Positions 35,394-45,334 of a stretch of 64,000 nt of DNA are shown here, piece by piece. Position numbers and translations under genes: made by a program. Location of the stretch: positions 4,526,001-4,590,000 of the forward strand of contig NZ_CP109907.1 of NCBI RefSeq assembly GCF_033097525.1, given 5' to 3'. Under the pieces are notes generated by a model, which worked only from the letters and a program-made list of their open reading frames with translations, did no database searches and had not been told where the DNA came from. Position 1 is the first letter of the stretch, and the number at the start of each line of letters is the position of its first letter. The DNA comes from Sphingobacterium sp. UGAL515B_05. GTDB lineage: Bacteria > Bacteroidota > Bacteroidia > Sphingobacteriales > Sphingobacteriaceae.

Positions 35394-38300
35394 TTAGAAA
35401 GTAACGTTTAAACCAAAGGTCCATGTTGAGCTGATCGGATAACGCGAACCCGAACGTTCAGTGACCTCAGGATCCCAAAATTTAACTTTATCCCAGGTGT
35501 TCAAATTTTCACCCTGTACATATAAGCGGACAGTATTTAAATGCATCTTTTTGACAAATTCTGATTTTAGTGTATAGCCCAGTTCGATATTTTTGAGACG
35601 GAGGTAAGACGCGTCGCGGTACCACCAGGTGCTGTTGCGTGTATTATTACCATTGTTGGCTGTGCTCAATCTGGGAAACAGCACGTTTTGGTTATAAGGG
35701 TCGGCAAATGTCCATCGGTCCATCGCTTCCTCGCGCAACGCAGCGTCGTTGACCGAACGTGCGAACGGAAAAAAGTTTTCTGTTTTTCCCAACAGATTTG
35801 TCGAAAAGCGACCCGCCCCCTGGAAAAATATACCGATATTCAATCCATGCCATTCTGCATTAAGTCCAAAACCATACACTATTCCAGGTGTAATGTTGGA
35901 AGAGAATAGATTGTTGTACGTTTGATCGTAGTTGTTAATCAAACCGTCTCCGTTCAGGTCCTTATATCGGATGTCTCCGGGAGCAACCGCAAAACCTGGG
36001 TTTGCGAGGCCCGATTTAAGCTGGTACGTTTGTGCTCCATTTGCTGGGTTGACCGTAATATCGAAATCATCCGGAGTATATAGGCCATCGGCAATATATA
36101 TGAAGGGTTTGCCGATGCTTTGGCCTGTGTAGGCTTGATAGGTATAAGACGGTGGAATTTCATCAAACTCAACGACTTTGTTTTTGGTATAAGTATAGTT
36201 TAGTCGGGCGCTCAAGGTGACTTCATTAACCTTTTGTGTCCCGGTTATATTCATATCGAGTCCGCGATTGTTTGTGCGTCCAAAATTCTGCATCGGAGCA
36301 ACCTGCAAACCTGCAGATGTTGGCAATGTACGACGGCGCATCAGAATATCAAAACGTTCATTGTAGAAGAAATCTATGGTCGCATCGATCTTGTTTTTGA
36401 ATAAGCCAATATCAATTCCTGTATTAAATTTGTTTTCCTCCTCCCACTGAAGTGTTGGGGTAGCATAGTCGCTCTCCACAATACCAGCACCGGGACTTCC
36501 CGAACCTTGCCCATCGCCGACACCAGCACCGCCGGTCCAGGAAAAGTTATAACCCGCGGCTCCTTCATTCAATTTTTCTCGATAAGGGAAGCGCGAAAGA
36601 TCATTTGCTAGTACATCATTTCCCGTTTTACCATATGATACCCGAAATTTCAATTTACTGACGATTTGCTCCAAAGGCTCCCAAAATTTTTCGTGGCTTA
36701 CCCACCAAGCCGCACCTATGGAAGGAAATAGACCCCAACGATTGCCCATGGCGAAGTTCTCACTTCCAGTCATTCCCATACTCGCTTCAAGTAGGTAACG
36801 TCCATCATAGCCATAGGTACCACGGGCAACAATAGACTGTTTACGGTACGGAAGCATTTCAAGACCATTGCCTCGATTTTGGTATTGTTTTTCCTTTTGG
36901 TTATAGAGGATTAATCCCGATACATCATGCTTCGCAAATTTATGTTTGTAATCCAGGGCTGTTTCCAGATAGATATTGCGTTCACCCGAACTTCCTGCTG
37001 CCGCGGGATTGGAAAGTGCTGCACCACCACGAATCTGGCTAAAGACGAGATTCCCGTTTGCATCCCTTGAATTGGCATAATAGGATCTTGCCTCTTTAGT
37101 GCGGTTGGTACGACCCTGTGAGAGGTTGTCGAAACCAACTGCTCCACGCCAGGATAATCCTTGAGTAATCACATCCAGTGCTTGTGTCAGGTTGATTTTG
37201 GACTGTAGGGTCACTTCTTGATTTCGGCTATACCCCATGTTGTTCAGTAAGTTGTAGGGGTTGGCTCGCTCCCCGGTTCCAACTGATCCAGCAGAGTAGA
37301 CCGGATGTTCGGCAAAAGTACCATCTGAATAGACCATTGGAAACAAATAACGTGGCGCCAAGGTAATAATGCTCCACAGATTATCAGCAGTCTGTATAGG
37401 AGCATTTTGTTTAACAAAGAAACCTGCTAGATCGACTGACATTTTTGTTGTCGAAGTCAAGTCCATGTCTATATTGGAGCGTAGGTTGAAACGTTCGTAT
37501 TTTAGATTCGCATTGTAATTTTCGACCGTATGTGAATTGTAAAGACCGTCTTCCGTATAGTAGGCTCCTGAGGTGAAAAAGCGGACACGATCACCACCGC
37601 CACGGAAATTTATGGTATATCTTGAAACATTCGTATTTGGTTTTAAAAGATCCAGCCAATTGGTATTTGGATATAAATCTGGGTCGGCTCCTGTTACGTA
37701 TTTTTCCAGCGTTTTATCGTCGTAAGTTGGTAACCAGCCCGAGGTTGGATTTCCTTTTTCGTTCCAGGTTGCTTCATTATACAAGCTTAGGGTTCGATAC
37801 GAATCCAGTGAACTGGGCAAACGTAGTGGCTTACGGATGGCATGCTGTAAATCGGTGGAGATAACTGTCTTTTGTGGCATACCCCGTTTTGTGGTAATCA
37901 GTACCACGCCGTTGGCACCCTCGGCCCCATATACTGCTGTAGCTGAAGCATCTTTAAGCACGGAGAACGTCTCGATATCTTCTACGGGTATATTGCTCAT
38001 ATCGGATTTGCTGCGCGGTACACCATCAATAATTATCAGCGGGCTAGTACCACCAGCAAAAGAGCTTACCCCACGGATCCAAAAATTGGAGTCATCGTAT
38101 CCCGGTTCTCCCGAAGGCTGTATTGCAACAATGCCCGGAACCTGCCCGGCAATGGAGTTAGACAGCGAACGTCCGGTAACCGCGAGATCTTTAGCGGTGA
38201 TGGTGCTGATCGAGGCCACCAGACTTTCTTTTTTTTGTTTGCCAAAGCCTACGACGACAACCTCATCCAAATTGGATGCACTCTCTGTCAAACGGATGTT

Positions 38301-38612
38301 GACCGTGTTTTCTTCAGGTTTTAGGATATGTTCCTCTGTAATGTATCCTACATAAGTAAATACAAGCGTATTTCCGGGAGAAGCAAGTATGCTATACTGT
38401 CCAGAGGCATTGGTATTTGTTTTTGCTGTTTGGTTTTTGACAGAAACAGTGACACCCGAGACCGGATTTCCTTTGCTATCCGTAATAAGACCTGATACTT
38501 TTGCCTGTTGTGCAAATAAGCCAAAAGGGGCACAAAGTAGGGAGAGGGATAGCAGATTTCGGTGCATAAAGCGGGTGCTAGTTGCAAATATTGTTTTTTC
38601 GCTCATCTTCAT
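35394..38612 (-). CDS. SusC/RagA-family TonB-linked outer membrane transporter
   Basis: TonB-dependent importer of oligosaccharides, 1072 residues. Signal peptide (LSLSLLCAPFGLFAQ), an N-terminal carboxypeptidase-regulatory-like domain (about 38-115, KVSGLITDSKGNPVSGVTV), the DEVVVVGFGKQKK Ton-box-adjacent segment, a plug domain (IAGQVPGIVAIQ, WIRGVSSFAGGTSPLIIIDG) and a 22-strand barrel ending STWTFGLNVTF with the terminal Phe. No anti-sigma STN domain is present, so control is not by a linked FecIR system. The start could also be an inner Met (MHRNLL) 15 codons later. Confidence 0.95.
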   Translation of the reverse strand: MKMSEKTIFATSTRFMHRNLLSLSLLCAPFGLFAQQAKVSGLITDSKGNPVSGVTVSVKNQTAKTNTNASGQYSILASPGNTLVFTYVGYITEEHILKPEENTVNIRLTESASNLDEVVVVGFGKQKKESLVASISTITAKDLAVTGRSLSNSIAGQVPGIVAIQPSGEPGYDDSNFWIRGVSSFAGGTSPLIIIDGVPRSKSDMSNIPVEDIETFSVLKDASATAVYGAEGANGVVLITTKRGMPQKTVISTDLQHAIRKPLRLPSSLDSYRTLSLYNEATWNEKGNPTSGWLPTYDDKTLEKYVTGADPDLYPNTNWLDLLKPNTNVSRYTINFRGGGDRVRFFTSGAYYTEDGLYNSHTVENYNANLKYERFNLRSNIDMDLTSTTKMSVDLAGFFVKQNAPIQTADNLWSIITLAPRYLFPMVYSDGTFAEHPVYSAGSVGTGERANPYNLLNNMGYSRNQEVTLQSKINLTQALDVITQGLSWRGAVGFDNLSQGRTNRTKEARSYYANSRDANGNLVFSQIRGGAALSNPAAAGSSGERNIYLETALDYKHKFAKHDVSGLILYNQKEKQYQNRGNGLEMLPYRKQSIVARGTYGYDGRYLLEASMGMTGSENFAMGNRWGLFPSIGAAWWVSHEKFWEPLEQIVSKLKFRVSYGKTGNDVLANDLSRFPYREKLNEGAAGYNFSWTGGAGVGDGQGSGSPGAGIVESDYATPTLQWEEENKFNTGIDIGLFKNKIDATIDFFYNERFDILMRRRTLPTSAGLQVAPMQNFGRTNNRGLDMNITGTQKVNEVTLSARLNYTYTKNKVVEFDEIPPSYTYQAYTGQSIGKPFIYIADGLYTPDDFDITVNPANGAQTYQLKSGLANPGFAVAPGDIRYKDLNGDGLINNYDQTYNNLFSSNITPGIVYGFGLNAEWHGLNIGIFFQGAGRFSTNLLGKTENFFPFARSVNDAALREEAMDRWTFADPYNQNVLFPRLSTANNGNNTRNSTWWYRDASYLRLKNIELGYTLKSEFVKKMHLNTVRLYVQGENLNTWDKVKFWDPEVTERSGSRYPISSTWTFGLNVTF

Positions 38613-38628
38613 AATTTTGTGATCTTCA

Positions 38629-40053
38629 TTATTCTAGGGTAATGGTTACTGCGGCAGGAGACACCTTGGTATCTAAAGTGAATACATAGGTACGGTTTAC
38701 GCCCAATGAGCGGTTGCTACCCGTCGAAATGATTGGCGCTCCTTTGCTCAGATTACCACTGGAAGTTTTTAACTCAAAACGTGCCGATCCTCCTGCAGAA
38801 GTTGGCTGTCCAGGATTACCATATAAGGTTTGTACTAAATTGAGCGCAAAGTAATTGTCAAAGGACCGGCTGTTTTGATAGAATGCTATACCAGCAGTAC
38901 TTCCCGAAACATTGCTCAGAAATAGATTTTGACCAGCGATTAGTTTAATTTGATAGATACCATTTCCAAGCGGTGCCATGGCGACATTCTTTTCGGGATT
39001 CCATAATGCTCCATTAGTCGTCACCGAAGGAATACCAAACCGTTCAACAGGTGAAGATCCTGCCTGATCTCCAATGCCACCGTTTATCCATACAGCCCCG
39101 GTTTTACTTATAGGATCAAAATCGGCCAGCATATTCCCCTGCATAGGTTCAATCTTAAAATATTTTAATGCCTGATGGGCCGTTATACGATACTTTCCAT
39201 CAGTTGCCCTAAATTTGTAGGAGCCATCTCCATTGTTGGATAAAAAGCTTGGGTCAATCCACCAATTCGCAATATCAAGTATACCATCTAAGCTTATGGA
39301 TTGATTTTGTTTGAATTCGGCCTCTATGACCGCTATACTGTTTACGAAATTTGGAAAATCAATCCCCGCGAATGCTGGTTTTAGAAAAGGGGAGCCTTCA
39401 AAACTGCGCGTATCAAATGAGACGGTAAAGACGGTGCCCGGCGCTCGAACAATTTGAAATGGAATAGAATCTTTATCGGTGGCATAAGCACTGATCTCAG
39501 TTCCGCCAAATAAAAGGGTGTTTCCATTTTTCCCGTAAGCAGGGGCTTCAATTAAGGCGTTCAGTTTTGTATTTGGGAAAGCTGCACTGACTGCGTATTT
39601 ATAGGATTCTCCGGGTACAGGCTCCATTCTGTAATTTCCATATGCAGTTTTGAGTGTCAAATAAGGGAATTTAGGTCGGGTGACTTGAATTGGAATCATA
39701 ACTGTGCTGTAGTTAAAATTCTTATTTTTCACCATAAGTTGTATTTCTGCTGGACCATCCGCGATTCCTTTGGTAAAAGGTATTTTTAATCTGTTGCGGT
39801 AGCTTCCGGCTTCTTTCGCTGGAATGATGCTTTCTGCGATCTGTTCGCCATTCCGGAAAAAAGTCGCCTTGATGGTATTGATCGGATACTCCCCCTTAAT
39901 TGTAATATCCAATGGAATGCTGTCACCCAAATAAGCTACTTCGGCCGTTTGGTACGAAGTAATTTCCGGGGTGTCAATTTGGATGTCTTCTTTGCAGGTA
40001 TAGAGAGCCGAGGATACCCCCAGTATCAGAAAAAGTTCGGTTTTTCTTCTCAT
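38629..40053 (-). CDS. SusE/F-like surface glycan-binding lipoprotein
   Basis: A 474-residue exported lipoprotein (Cys about 20 in ALYTC, followed by the acidic KEDIQ patch that in Bacteroidota favours surface display). The body is a chain of Ig-like beta domains (DIQIDTPEITSYQTAEVAYLG, AEIQLMVKNKNFN) and ends with two domains of SusE/SusF or DUF5121/DUF5125 character (DGSYKFRATDGKYRITAHQ). Its position as the first gene of the operon, upstream of SusC, makes a glycan-binding role likely. No catalytic motif is seen. The precise family is a judgement from layout and composition. Confidence 0.7.
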   Translation of the reverse strand: MRRKTELFLILGVSSALYTCKEDIQIDTPEITSYQTAEVAYLGDSIPLDITIKGEYPINTIKATFFRNGEQIAESIIPAKEAGSYRNRLKIPFTKGIADGPAEIQLMVKNKNFNYSTVMIPIQVTRPKFPYLTLKTAYGNYRMEPVPGESYKYAVSAAFPNTKLNALIEAPAYGKNGNTLLFGGTEISAYATDKDSIPFQIVRAPGTVFTVSFDTRSFEGSPFLKPAFAGIDFPNFVNSIAVIEAEFKQNQSISLDGILDIANWWIDPSFLSNNGDGSYKFRATDGKYRITAHQALKYFKIEPMQGNMLADFDPISKTGAVWINGGIGDQAGSSPVERFGIPSVTTNGALWNPEKNVAMAPLGNGIYQIKLIAGQNLFLSNVSGSTAGIAFYQNSRSFDNYFALNLVQTLYGNPGQPTSAGGSARFELKTSSGNLSKGAPIISTGSNRSLGVNRTYVFTLDTKVSPAAVTITLE

Positions 40054-40670
40054 GACATGTGTTAATTGATTGGTTATTTTATTCAGTTTATCTTAGGCTA
40101 TATACAAGCTGTAGTAACAGCCTTCTCCAGGATGTTATGGTTCCTTAATTCTCATATGGACGTTTTAGGTTTGCGTTTAAAAATTGGCTATTTGTATTTC
40201 GGGTGACAGTGCTGTTGACCTGAAAATATTTTGCAACGGTTATGATACAAAACTAATGGTCTCGAAAATGAAATGGAGATGAACTAAAACAAAAGTGAGA
40301 TTTTCTTGTTGTTGTTTTCTGTTTAATGTTTTGTTTTTTAGGTTGTTGTGTTTTGTTTGATTTGAAAAAGAAGTAGTGATTAGTGAGGTTTGACCTTTAA
40401 ATAAAATAGTTTGGACTAAATTCCAATACGTGGATTTTTTGTTGGTCGTAGCTAAAAATAAATACTGTGATCTACTTTTTTTTGACTTGATATAATTTTT
40501 AAACTGCTTGTAGTAAGTTGGTTATGGTTAATTTTTAAGACTGGTTTTCTCATTTTTTCTTAGGTCTATATGTTGAAGGTTTCTGAAATGATAAATTTGC
40601 CTGCAACGGATTGACTTAAACTTCTGTGTCAATCAATAATATCAATTTTAAACCTCGATAATACTAAAAA
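40054..40670. other. Divergent 617-bp regulatory interval of the polysaccharide locus
   Basis: AT-rich, with G/T-rich tracts (40300-40370) and no open frame worth calling. It drives the SusE/F-like/SusC/SusD operon leftward and the GH30 gene rightward. On the minus strand TAGTTTTG (40248-40255) is a candidate -7 element; on the plus strand TAAATTTG is at 40592. Confidence 0.5.
40573..40599 (+). promoter_or_regulatory. Promoter of the GH30 operon
   Basis: TTG (40573-40575), 16 bases, then TAAATTTG (40592-40599), matching the Bacteroidota promoter. The start codon is 72 bases downstream. Confidence 0.55.
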
Positions 40671-42125
40671 ATGAAACAACGCAATTGCCGTTTACTGTCA
40701 TTACTGATTTCGTGCCTATTTTATTCTTTTGTACAGGCCTCACCCGGACGTGCCAAGGACCAAGTTGACTTGTATGTGACCACGCAGGATAAAAAACAAG
40801 ATTTGAAGAGCATACGGATCGATGCAAGGGTACAAAAAGATGTCGCTACCACCATTGTGCTAGATCCAAAGATCCGTTTTCAGCAAATGGATGGTTTTGG
40901 AGCCGCAATAACGGGATCTACCTGTTACAATTTGATGCAGATGCAGAAAAAAGATCGTCAGCGTTTTTTAAACGAAACTTTTAACCCACAAAAAGGTTTT
41001 GGTCATAGTTATATACGGATTTCCATTGGCTGTTCAGACTTTTCGCTCAGTGAATATACCTGTTGTGATGAGGAAGGTTTGGAGCATTTTGCTTTACAGG
41101 ATGAAGAATTGCATTATGTTTTACCGGTGTTAAAAGAAATTTTAAAGATCAATCCCGATATCAAAATTCTTGGATCTCCATGGACGAGCCCACGTTGGAT
41201 GAAGGTTAACAACCTCGTTGATCTGCTTCCATTTAACTCCTGGACTAGTGGTCAGTTAAATCCCCGTTATTATACAGATTATGCTAAGTATTTTGTTAAG
41301 TGGATTCGTGCATTTGAGGAAAACGGGGTGAAGATATATGCAATAACGCCACAAAATGAACCGCTTAATCGAAAAAATTCAGCATCTCTCTTTATGGGTT
41401 GGATGGAACAGCGGGATTTTGTGAAAAGCTTGGGCGCGGAGATAGCATCCGCTGGTCTCCATACAAAAATATATGCGTTTGATCATAACTATAATTACGA
41501 TAACATGAAAGATCAACAGGGGTATCCTCTACATATTTATGCTGATAGCCTTGCTTCGAAATATCTTGCCGGTGCGGCATATCATAATTACGGGGGTAAA
41601 CGAGATGAGCTGTTGCGTATACACGCTGCCCGTCCTGATAAAGGGCTTCTATTTACCGAAACCTCCATCGGCACCTGGAATAAGGGACAGGATTTTGCTT
41701 TGCGTCTGATCGAAGATATGGAAGAGGTAGGTTTGGGGACGGTAAATAATTGGTGTAGCGGAGTTATGGTTTGGAATCTGATGCTGGATTCGGATAGGGG
41801 ACCATGGAGAGAAGGAGGGTGTAAAACCTGTTATGGCGCGGTAGATATTGACCGTAAAAACTATAAATCAATTTCCAGAAACTCTCATTACTATGTTATT
41901 AGCCACCTCTCCGCTGTTGTGAAACCTGGAGCGACACGTATTGGGACGAAGGCTGTAGCGGCCGATGGACTTATACACGCGGGATTTCAGAACAGTGATG
42001 GTACGATGGCTCTGGTGCTGTTAAATAAAACAGCAATGAAAAAAATCATTACCATCTCGGATCAAAGAACACAATTCACCTATACGGTACCACCTAAATC
42101 AGTCGTTTCCTATCATTGGGACTAA
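40671..42125 (+). CDS. Glycoside hydrolase family 30
   Basis: Secreted retaining glycosidase, 484 residues, signal peptide cleaved near VQA. The GH30 hallmarks are present: FQQMDGFGAAITGS, FSYVRISIGCSDFSL-type segment (YIRISIGCSDFSLSEYTCCD), SPWTSPRWMK, acid/base Glu 230 in ITPQNEP and nucleophile Glu 330 in LLFTETSIGTW. The C-terminal beta domain ends PPKSVVSYHWD. Family 30 acts on beta-1,6-glucan, glucosylceramide or xylan; the overall layout favours the glucan/glucosidase subfamilies over xylanase. First gene of the rightward arm. Confidence 0.92.
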   Translation: MKQRNCRLLSLLISCLFYSFVQASPGRAKDQVDLYVTTQDKKQDLKSIRIDARVQKDVATTIVLDPKIRFQQMDGFGAAITGSTCYNLMQMQKKDRQRFLNETFNPQKGFGHSYIRISIGCSDFSLSEYTCCDEEGLEHFALQDEELHYVLPVLKEILKINPDIKILGSPWTSPRWMKVNNLVDLLPFNSWTSGQLNPRYYTDYAKYFVKWIRAFEENGVKIYAITPQNEPLNRKNSASLFMGWMEQRDFVKSLGAEIASAGLHTKIYAFDHNYNYDNMKDQQGYPLHIYADSLASKYLAGAAYHNYGGKRDELLRIHAARPDKGLLFTETSIGTWNKGQDFALRLIEDMEEVGLGTVNNWCSGVMVWNLMLDSDRGPWREGGCKTCYGAVDIDRKNYKSISRNSHYYVISHLSAVVKPGATRIGTKAVAADGLIHAGFQNSDGTMALVLLNKTAMKKIITISDQRTQFTYTVPPKSVVSYHWD

Positions 42126-42147
42126 CACGCTCATAAAACTAGTAGAT

Positions 42148-43359
42148 ATGATAATACGAATATACACGACAGCACTTTTTCTTTTCCTCATGAACTTTGG
42201 GCTGTCTGCACAATGGCTGTGGAATAAAAAACGAATGAACTTCGTAAAAGATCGTCTGGAGACCACGGCTTATAACCCGGCTTATAAAAAATTGCTACAA
42301 CAAGCGGAGGAGGCCATGTTGAGACCAGCCTATTCCGTCATACACAAAAAAGCGATTGCGCCGAGTGGAGATAAACACGATTATGTAAGCCTAAGCAGGT
42401 ACTGGTGGCCTAATCCAGCTACAACAAATGGGTTGCCCTATGTGAATAAAGATGGTCAGTCCAATCCGGAGTTAGGTAAATATGACCGCGAGGTGCTGGG
42501 CAATATGTGTGCAGACCTGAATACGCTTTGTCTGGCTTTTTTTTATAGCGCTGATGAAAAATATGCCAAAAAAGCGGTGCTGCTACTACGGACCTGGTTT
42601 TTAGATAGCGATACGCGCATGAACCCTAATTTGGACTACGCCCAATTTATCCCGGGTAGAGATGACTCTAAAGGCCGACCGGAGGGATTAATTGACAGTT
42701 ATTCGTTTGTGGAAATGCTAAGTAGTATACAGCTGCTGAAAACATCCTCAAGCTACAGTACTCAGGATGATAAGAGCCTAAAACAATGGTTTGGCGAATT
42801 TGCACATTGGATGCAGGAAAGCAAACAGGGCGTAGCAGAAAGAAACGCGAAAAACAACCATGCTACAGCTTATGACGCTCAGCTAATGACCTATCTGTTG
42901 TTCTCGGGAGATGAGCAAGCAGGGCGAAAAATAATTGCAGATTTCCCTAAAAAGAGAATTTTTGCCCAGATTGAACCCGATGGAAAACAGCCAAATGAGC
43001 TGTGGCGCACCTTGTCTTATCATTATTCGCAATACAATCTGACTCATATGCTGGATGTATGTGAAACCGCACAGACATTGGGTATTGATTTGCTGCGCAA
43101 ACGTTCCAGTGATGGACGGTCAATTCTAAAAGGGGTGGAATACCTAACCACATTTTTGGGGAAAAGTGTAGCAAGCTGGCCTTACAAGCAGATTAGTGGC
43201 TGGGAGGCCAAGCAACAGGATATATGCCGTGATCTGATTCGGGTTTTAGCGCTCGATCCCAGCCAGAAATACAACCGGGTTTTATACCGACGTTATGCCA
43301 AGGAAGATAAGACTGATCGCTTGCGACTTCTGTATGGAGCAGACGATTTGATAAATTAA
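42148..43359 (+). CDS. Alginate_lyase-superfamily polysaccharide lyase
   Basis: Secreted 403-residue protein (signal peptide cleaved near SAQW) with an (alpha/alpha) toroid fold of the alginate_lyase (PF05426) type. Diagnostic: WWPNP, the catalytic-region NNHATAYDAQ (Asn 236, Asn 237, His 238, Tyr 242) and QPNELWRTLSYHYSQYNL with its Arg/His/Tyr cluster. Lyases of this group cut uronic-acid-containing glycans by beta-elimination; beta-glucuronan is as plausible a substrate as alginate here. It starts 22 bases after GH30 and is clearly in the same operon. Confidence 0.83.
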   Translation: MIIRIYTTALFLFLMNFGLSAQWLWNKKRMNFVKDRLETTAYNPAYKKLLQQAEEAMLRPAYSVIHKKAIAPSGDKHDYVSLSRYWWPNPATTNGLPYVNKDGQSNPELGKYDREVLGNMCADLNTLCLAFFYSADEKYAKKAVLLLRTWFLDSDTRMNPNLDYAQFIPGRDDSKGRPEGLIDSYSFVEMLSSIQLLKTSSSYSTQDDKSLKQWFGEFAHWMQESKQGVAERNAKNNHATAYDAQLMTYLLFSGDEQAGRKIIADFPKKRIFAQIEPDGKQPNELWRTLSYHYSQYNLTHMLDVCETAQTLGIDLLRKRSSDGRSILKGVEYLTTFLGKSVASWPYKQISGWEAKQQDICRDLIRVLALDPSQKYNRVLYRRYAKEDKTDRLRLLYGADDLIN

Positions 43360-43383
43360 AATACGCAGCTTTTGATCATGCGG

Positions 43384-43417
43384 ACACCTGTATTTTAAAA
43401 CCTAAAAATACAGGCGT
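43384..43417. repeat. Inverted repeat after the lyase gene
   Basis: CCTGTATTTT and AAAATACAGG pair perfectly around AAAACCTA, extended by AC/GT outside. No T tract follows, so it may be a partial terminator or an mRNA stability element. Confidence 0.55.
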
Positions 43418-43616
43418 ATATAGAGAGAGTTAGCGAGAATGAGCCGATTATTTTCGGTTCTGAATAGAAGAAGATAACAAACACAATCGATAGAATTTGG
43501 TAAAATTGCTATATTTAATCATTCAATCCAACCTATAAACACCTTAAATATGTTTTTCATCGAAATGCTAAACATACGGCATGGCCATGGCTGGATGATT
43601 TTAGTAACCAATTTAT

Positions 43617-45269
43617 ATGAAAATAAACCTGTTGACTATCGTATTGTGTATCGTAACCAGTTCTGTTGTCCATGCGCAAAGTGGGATAGATTCGCTATTG
43701 CAAGTGCTGGATCGTAAAATTCAGGATAAAGATCTGTTTTTTAAGCAAAAAGAAGACCGGATACTTGGTTTGAAAGCACAGCGTAATGCATTGATGAAAA
43801 GCTCAGACAAAGGTTATCACTTTAACTTTGCCCTGTTTAATGAATATAGAAACTATGTGTCGGATTCGGCTATTCACTATTTGAATATGAACAGAACTAT
43901 CGCTTTAGAACTGAAAGACGAAAATAAGTGGAATGAATCTACGATAGCCCTGGCAAATCTTTTTGTTGGGTTGGGGATGCATATGGAGGCCGCTGATCTA
44001 TTAGGGAGTATACAATCAGCTACGCTGGAAAATGATCTAAGATTGCCTTATGCAATTGCCTATCGGGAGCTTTATCTTGGTATGGGAAAATATACGCAGC
44101 ATACACAGGCCAGAAGCAGCTATTGGACCCAAGCAAACCATTTTAACGATATGGTACGCAATTTGGCACCAGCAATGTCGGAAGAGCATTTACGGATCGT
44201 AGAAAAGAAGTTTCGCCTGCAAAAGCAATATGTGGATGCCCTAAAAGTGAACGATGAACGCCTCAGACTCACGTCGCCCAACCAACTTGGTTATGCATTA
44301 GTTACATTCCATCGTTCATTGATTTACCGGGAGCAGGGAGACGTAGAAAATGAAAAAAAATATCTAGCGCTTTCCGCGCTTTCGGATATACAGCTTGCGA
44401 TCAGAGATAATGCCTCTATCTCGGTATTGGCCAATATTTTAATGCAGGAGGATGATATCAATAGGGCTTACCATTACATCTGTTTTTCATTGGACAATAT
44501 TAAAGCTTACAATACCCGGATTCGCAGCTCGGAGATTCTCACCATTCAAGCCATTATTGATCGGGAATATCAGCGAAAAAACGAACAGAAAAGTCAGCAG
44601 CTAAAAGGACTGCTGCTGCTTGTTTCCATTTTGTCTGTAATGCTGGTGATTTCTGTTCTGTATGTGTACAAACAGTTGAAGAAAGGACGAGCCTATGCGA
44701 ATAAGCTGGCTGATGCAAATCAGGAACTGGCGAGCTTTAACAGTAAACTGCATGATATGAATCAGGAACTGGCCAGTCGTAACCTGGAGGTAGCGGAAGC
44801 AAACCACCTCAAAGAAGAGTATATTGCCTATTTTTTGGGCGAGTGTTCAATCTATATAACCAAGTTAGATAACTATCGGAAGATGGTAAACAAGAAAATG
44901 CAAGAAAGACAATACGAAGAGCTCGCCCGGATGACACGTGACAACTCGTTGAAAGATGAAGAATTGAAGGAATTATTTGCAAATTTTGATAGGATGTTCA
45001 TTAACCTATTCCCTGATTTTGTTGATCAGGTAAATTCGTTATTGTCCAAAGAAGAACAAATTGTTTTGAAGAAAGGTGAAGTGCTGAATACAGAGTTGCG
45101 CATTTTTGCTTTGATTCGTTTGGGTATTGTAGATAGTCTGGAGATTGCCAACTTTTTTGGATATTCTATTAATACGATCTATAATTATCGGACAAAGATG
45201 AAGAATCGATCGCGTGTATCAAGGGAAGATTTTGAAGGACGCGTGAAGGAGATCGGAGCATTTACATAA
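43617..45269 (+). CDS. DUF6377 membrane-bound TPR regulator with HTH
   Basis: A 550-residue protein of the Bacteroidota DUF6377 type. Signal/periplasmic region with helical repeats (1-325, SDSAIHYLNMNRTIALEL and similar), one transmembrane helix (about 330-350, LLLLVSILSVMLVISVLYVY), a coiled coil (NQELASFNSKLHDMNQELAS) and a C-terminal LuxR-like helix-turn-helix (SLEIANFFGYSINTIYNYRTK). It has no kinase domain, so it probably senses glycan or envelope signals directly and controls the neighbouring polysaccharide genes. It is the natural regulator of this locus, lying between its hydrolase genes. Confidence 0.85.
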   Translation: MKINLLTIVLCIVTSSVVHAQSGIDSLLQVLDRKIQDKDLFFKQKEDRILGLKAQRNALMKSSDKGYHFNFALFNEYRNYVSDSAIHYLNMNRTIALELKDENKWNESTIALANLFVGLGMHMEAADLLGSIQSATLENDLRLPYAIAYRELYLGMGKYTQHTQARSSYWTQANHFNDMVRNLAPAMSEEHLRIVEKKFRLQKQYVDALKVNDERLRLTSPNQLGYALVTFHRSLIYREQGDVENEKKYLALSALSDIQLAIRDNASISVLANILMQEDDINRAYHYICFSLDNIKAYNTRIRSSEILTIQAIIDREYQRKNEQKSQQLKGLLLLVSILSVMLVISVLYVYKQLKKGRAYANKLADANQELASFNSKLHDMNQELASRNLEVAEANHLKEEYIAYFLGECSIYITKLDNYRKMVNKKMQERQYEELARMTRDNSLKDEELKELFANFDRMFINLFPDFVDQVNSLLSKEEQIVLKKGEVLNTELRIFALIRLGIVDSLEIANFFGYSINTIYNYRTKMKNRSRVSREDFEGRVKEIGAFT

Positions 45270-45334
45270 GAATTAGAACGATTTTTTAAATAAATAACAA
45301 GGCGAAAAATGGGCATTAATTATAAAGATGGAAT

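Noticed and set aside
35394..38612. FecI/FecR-type regulation of SusC
   Set aside because: No STN domain in SusC and no sigma or anti-sigma genes nearby.
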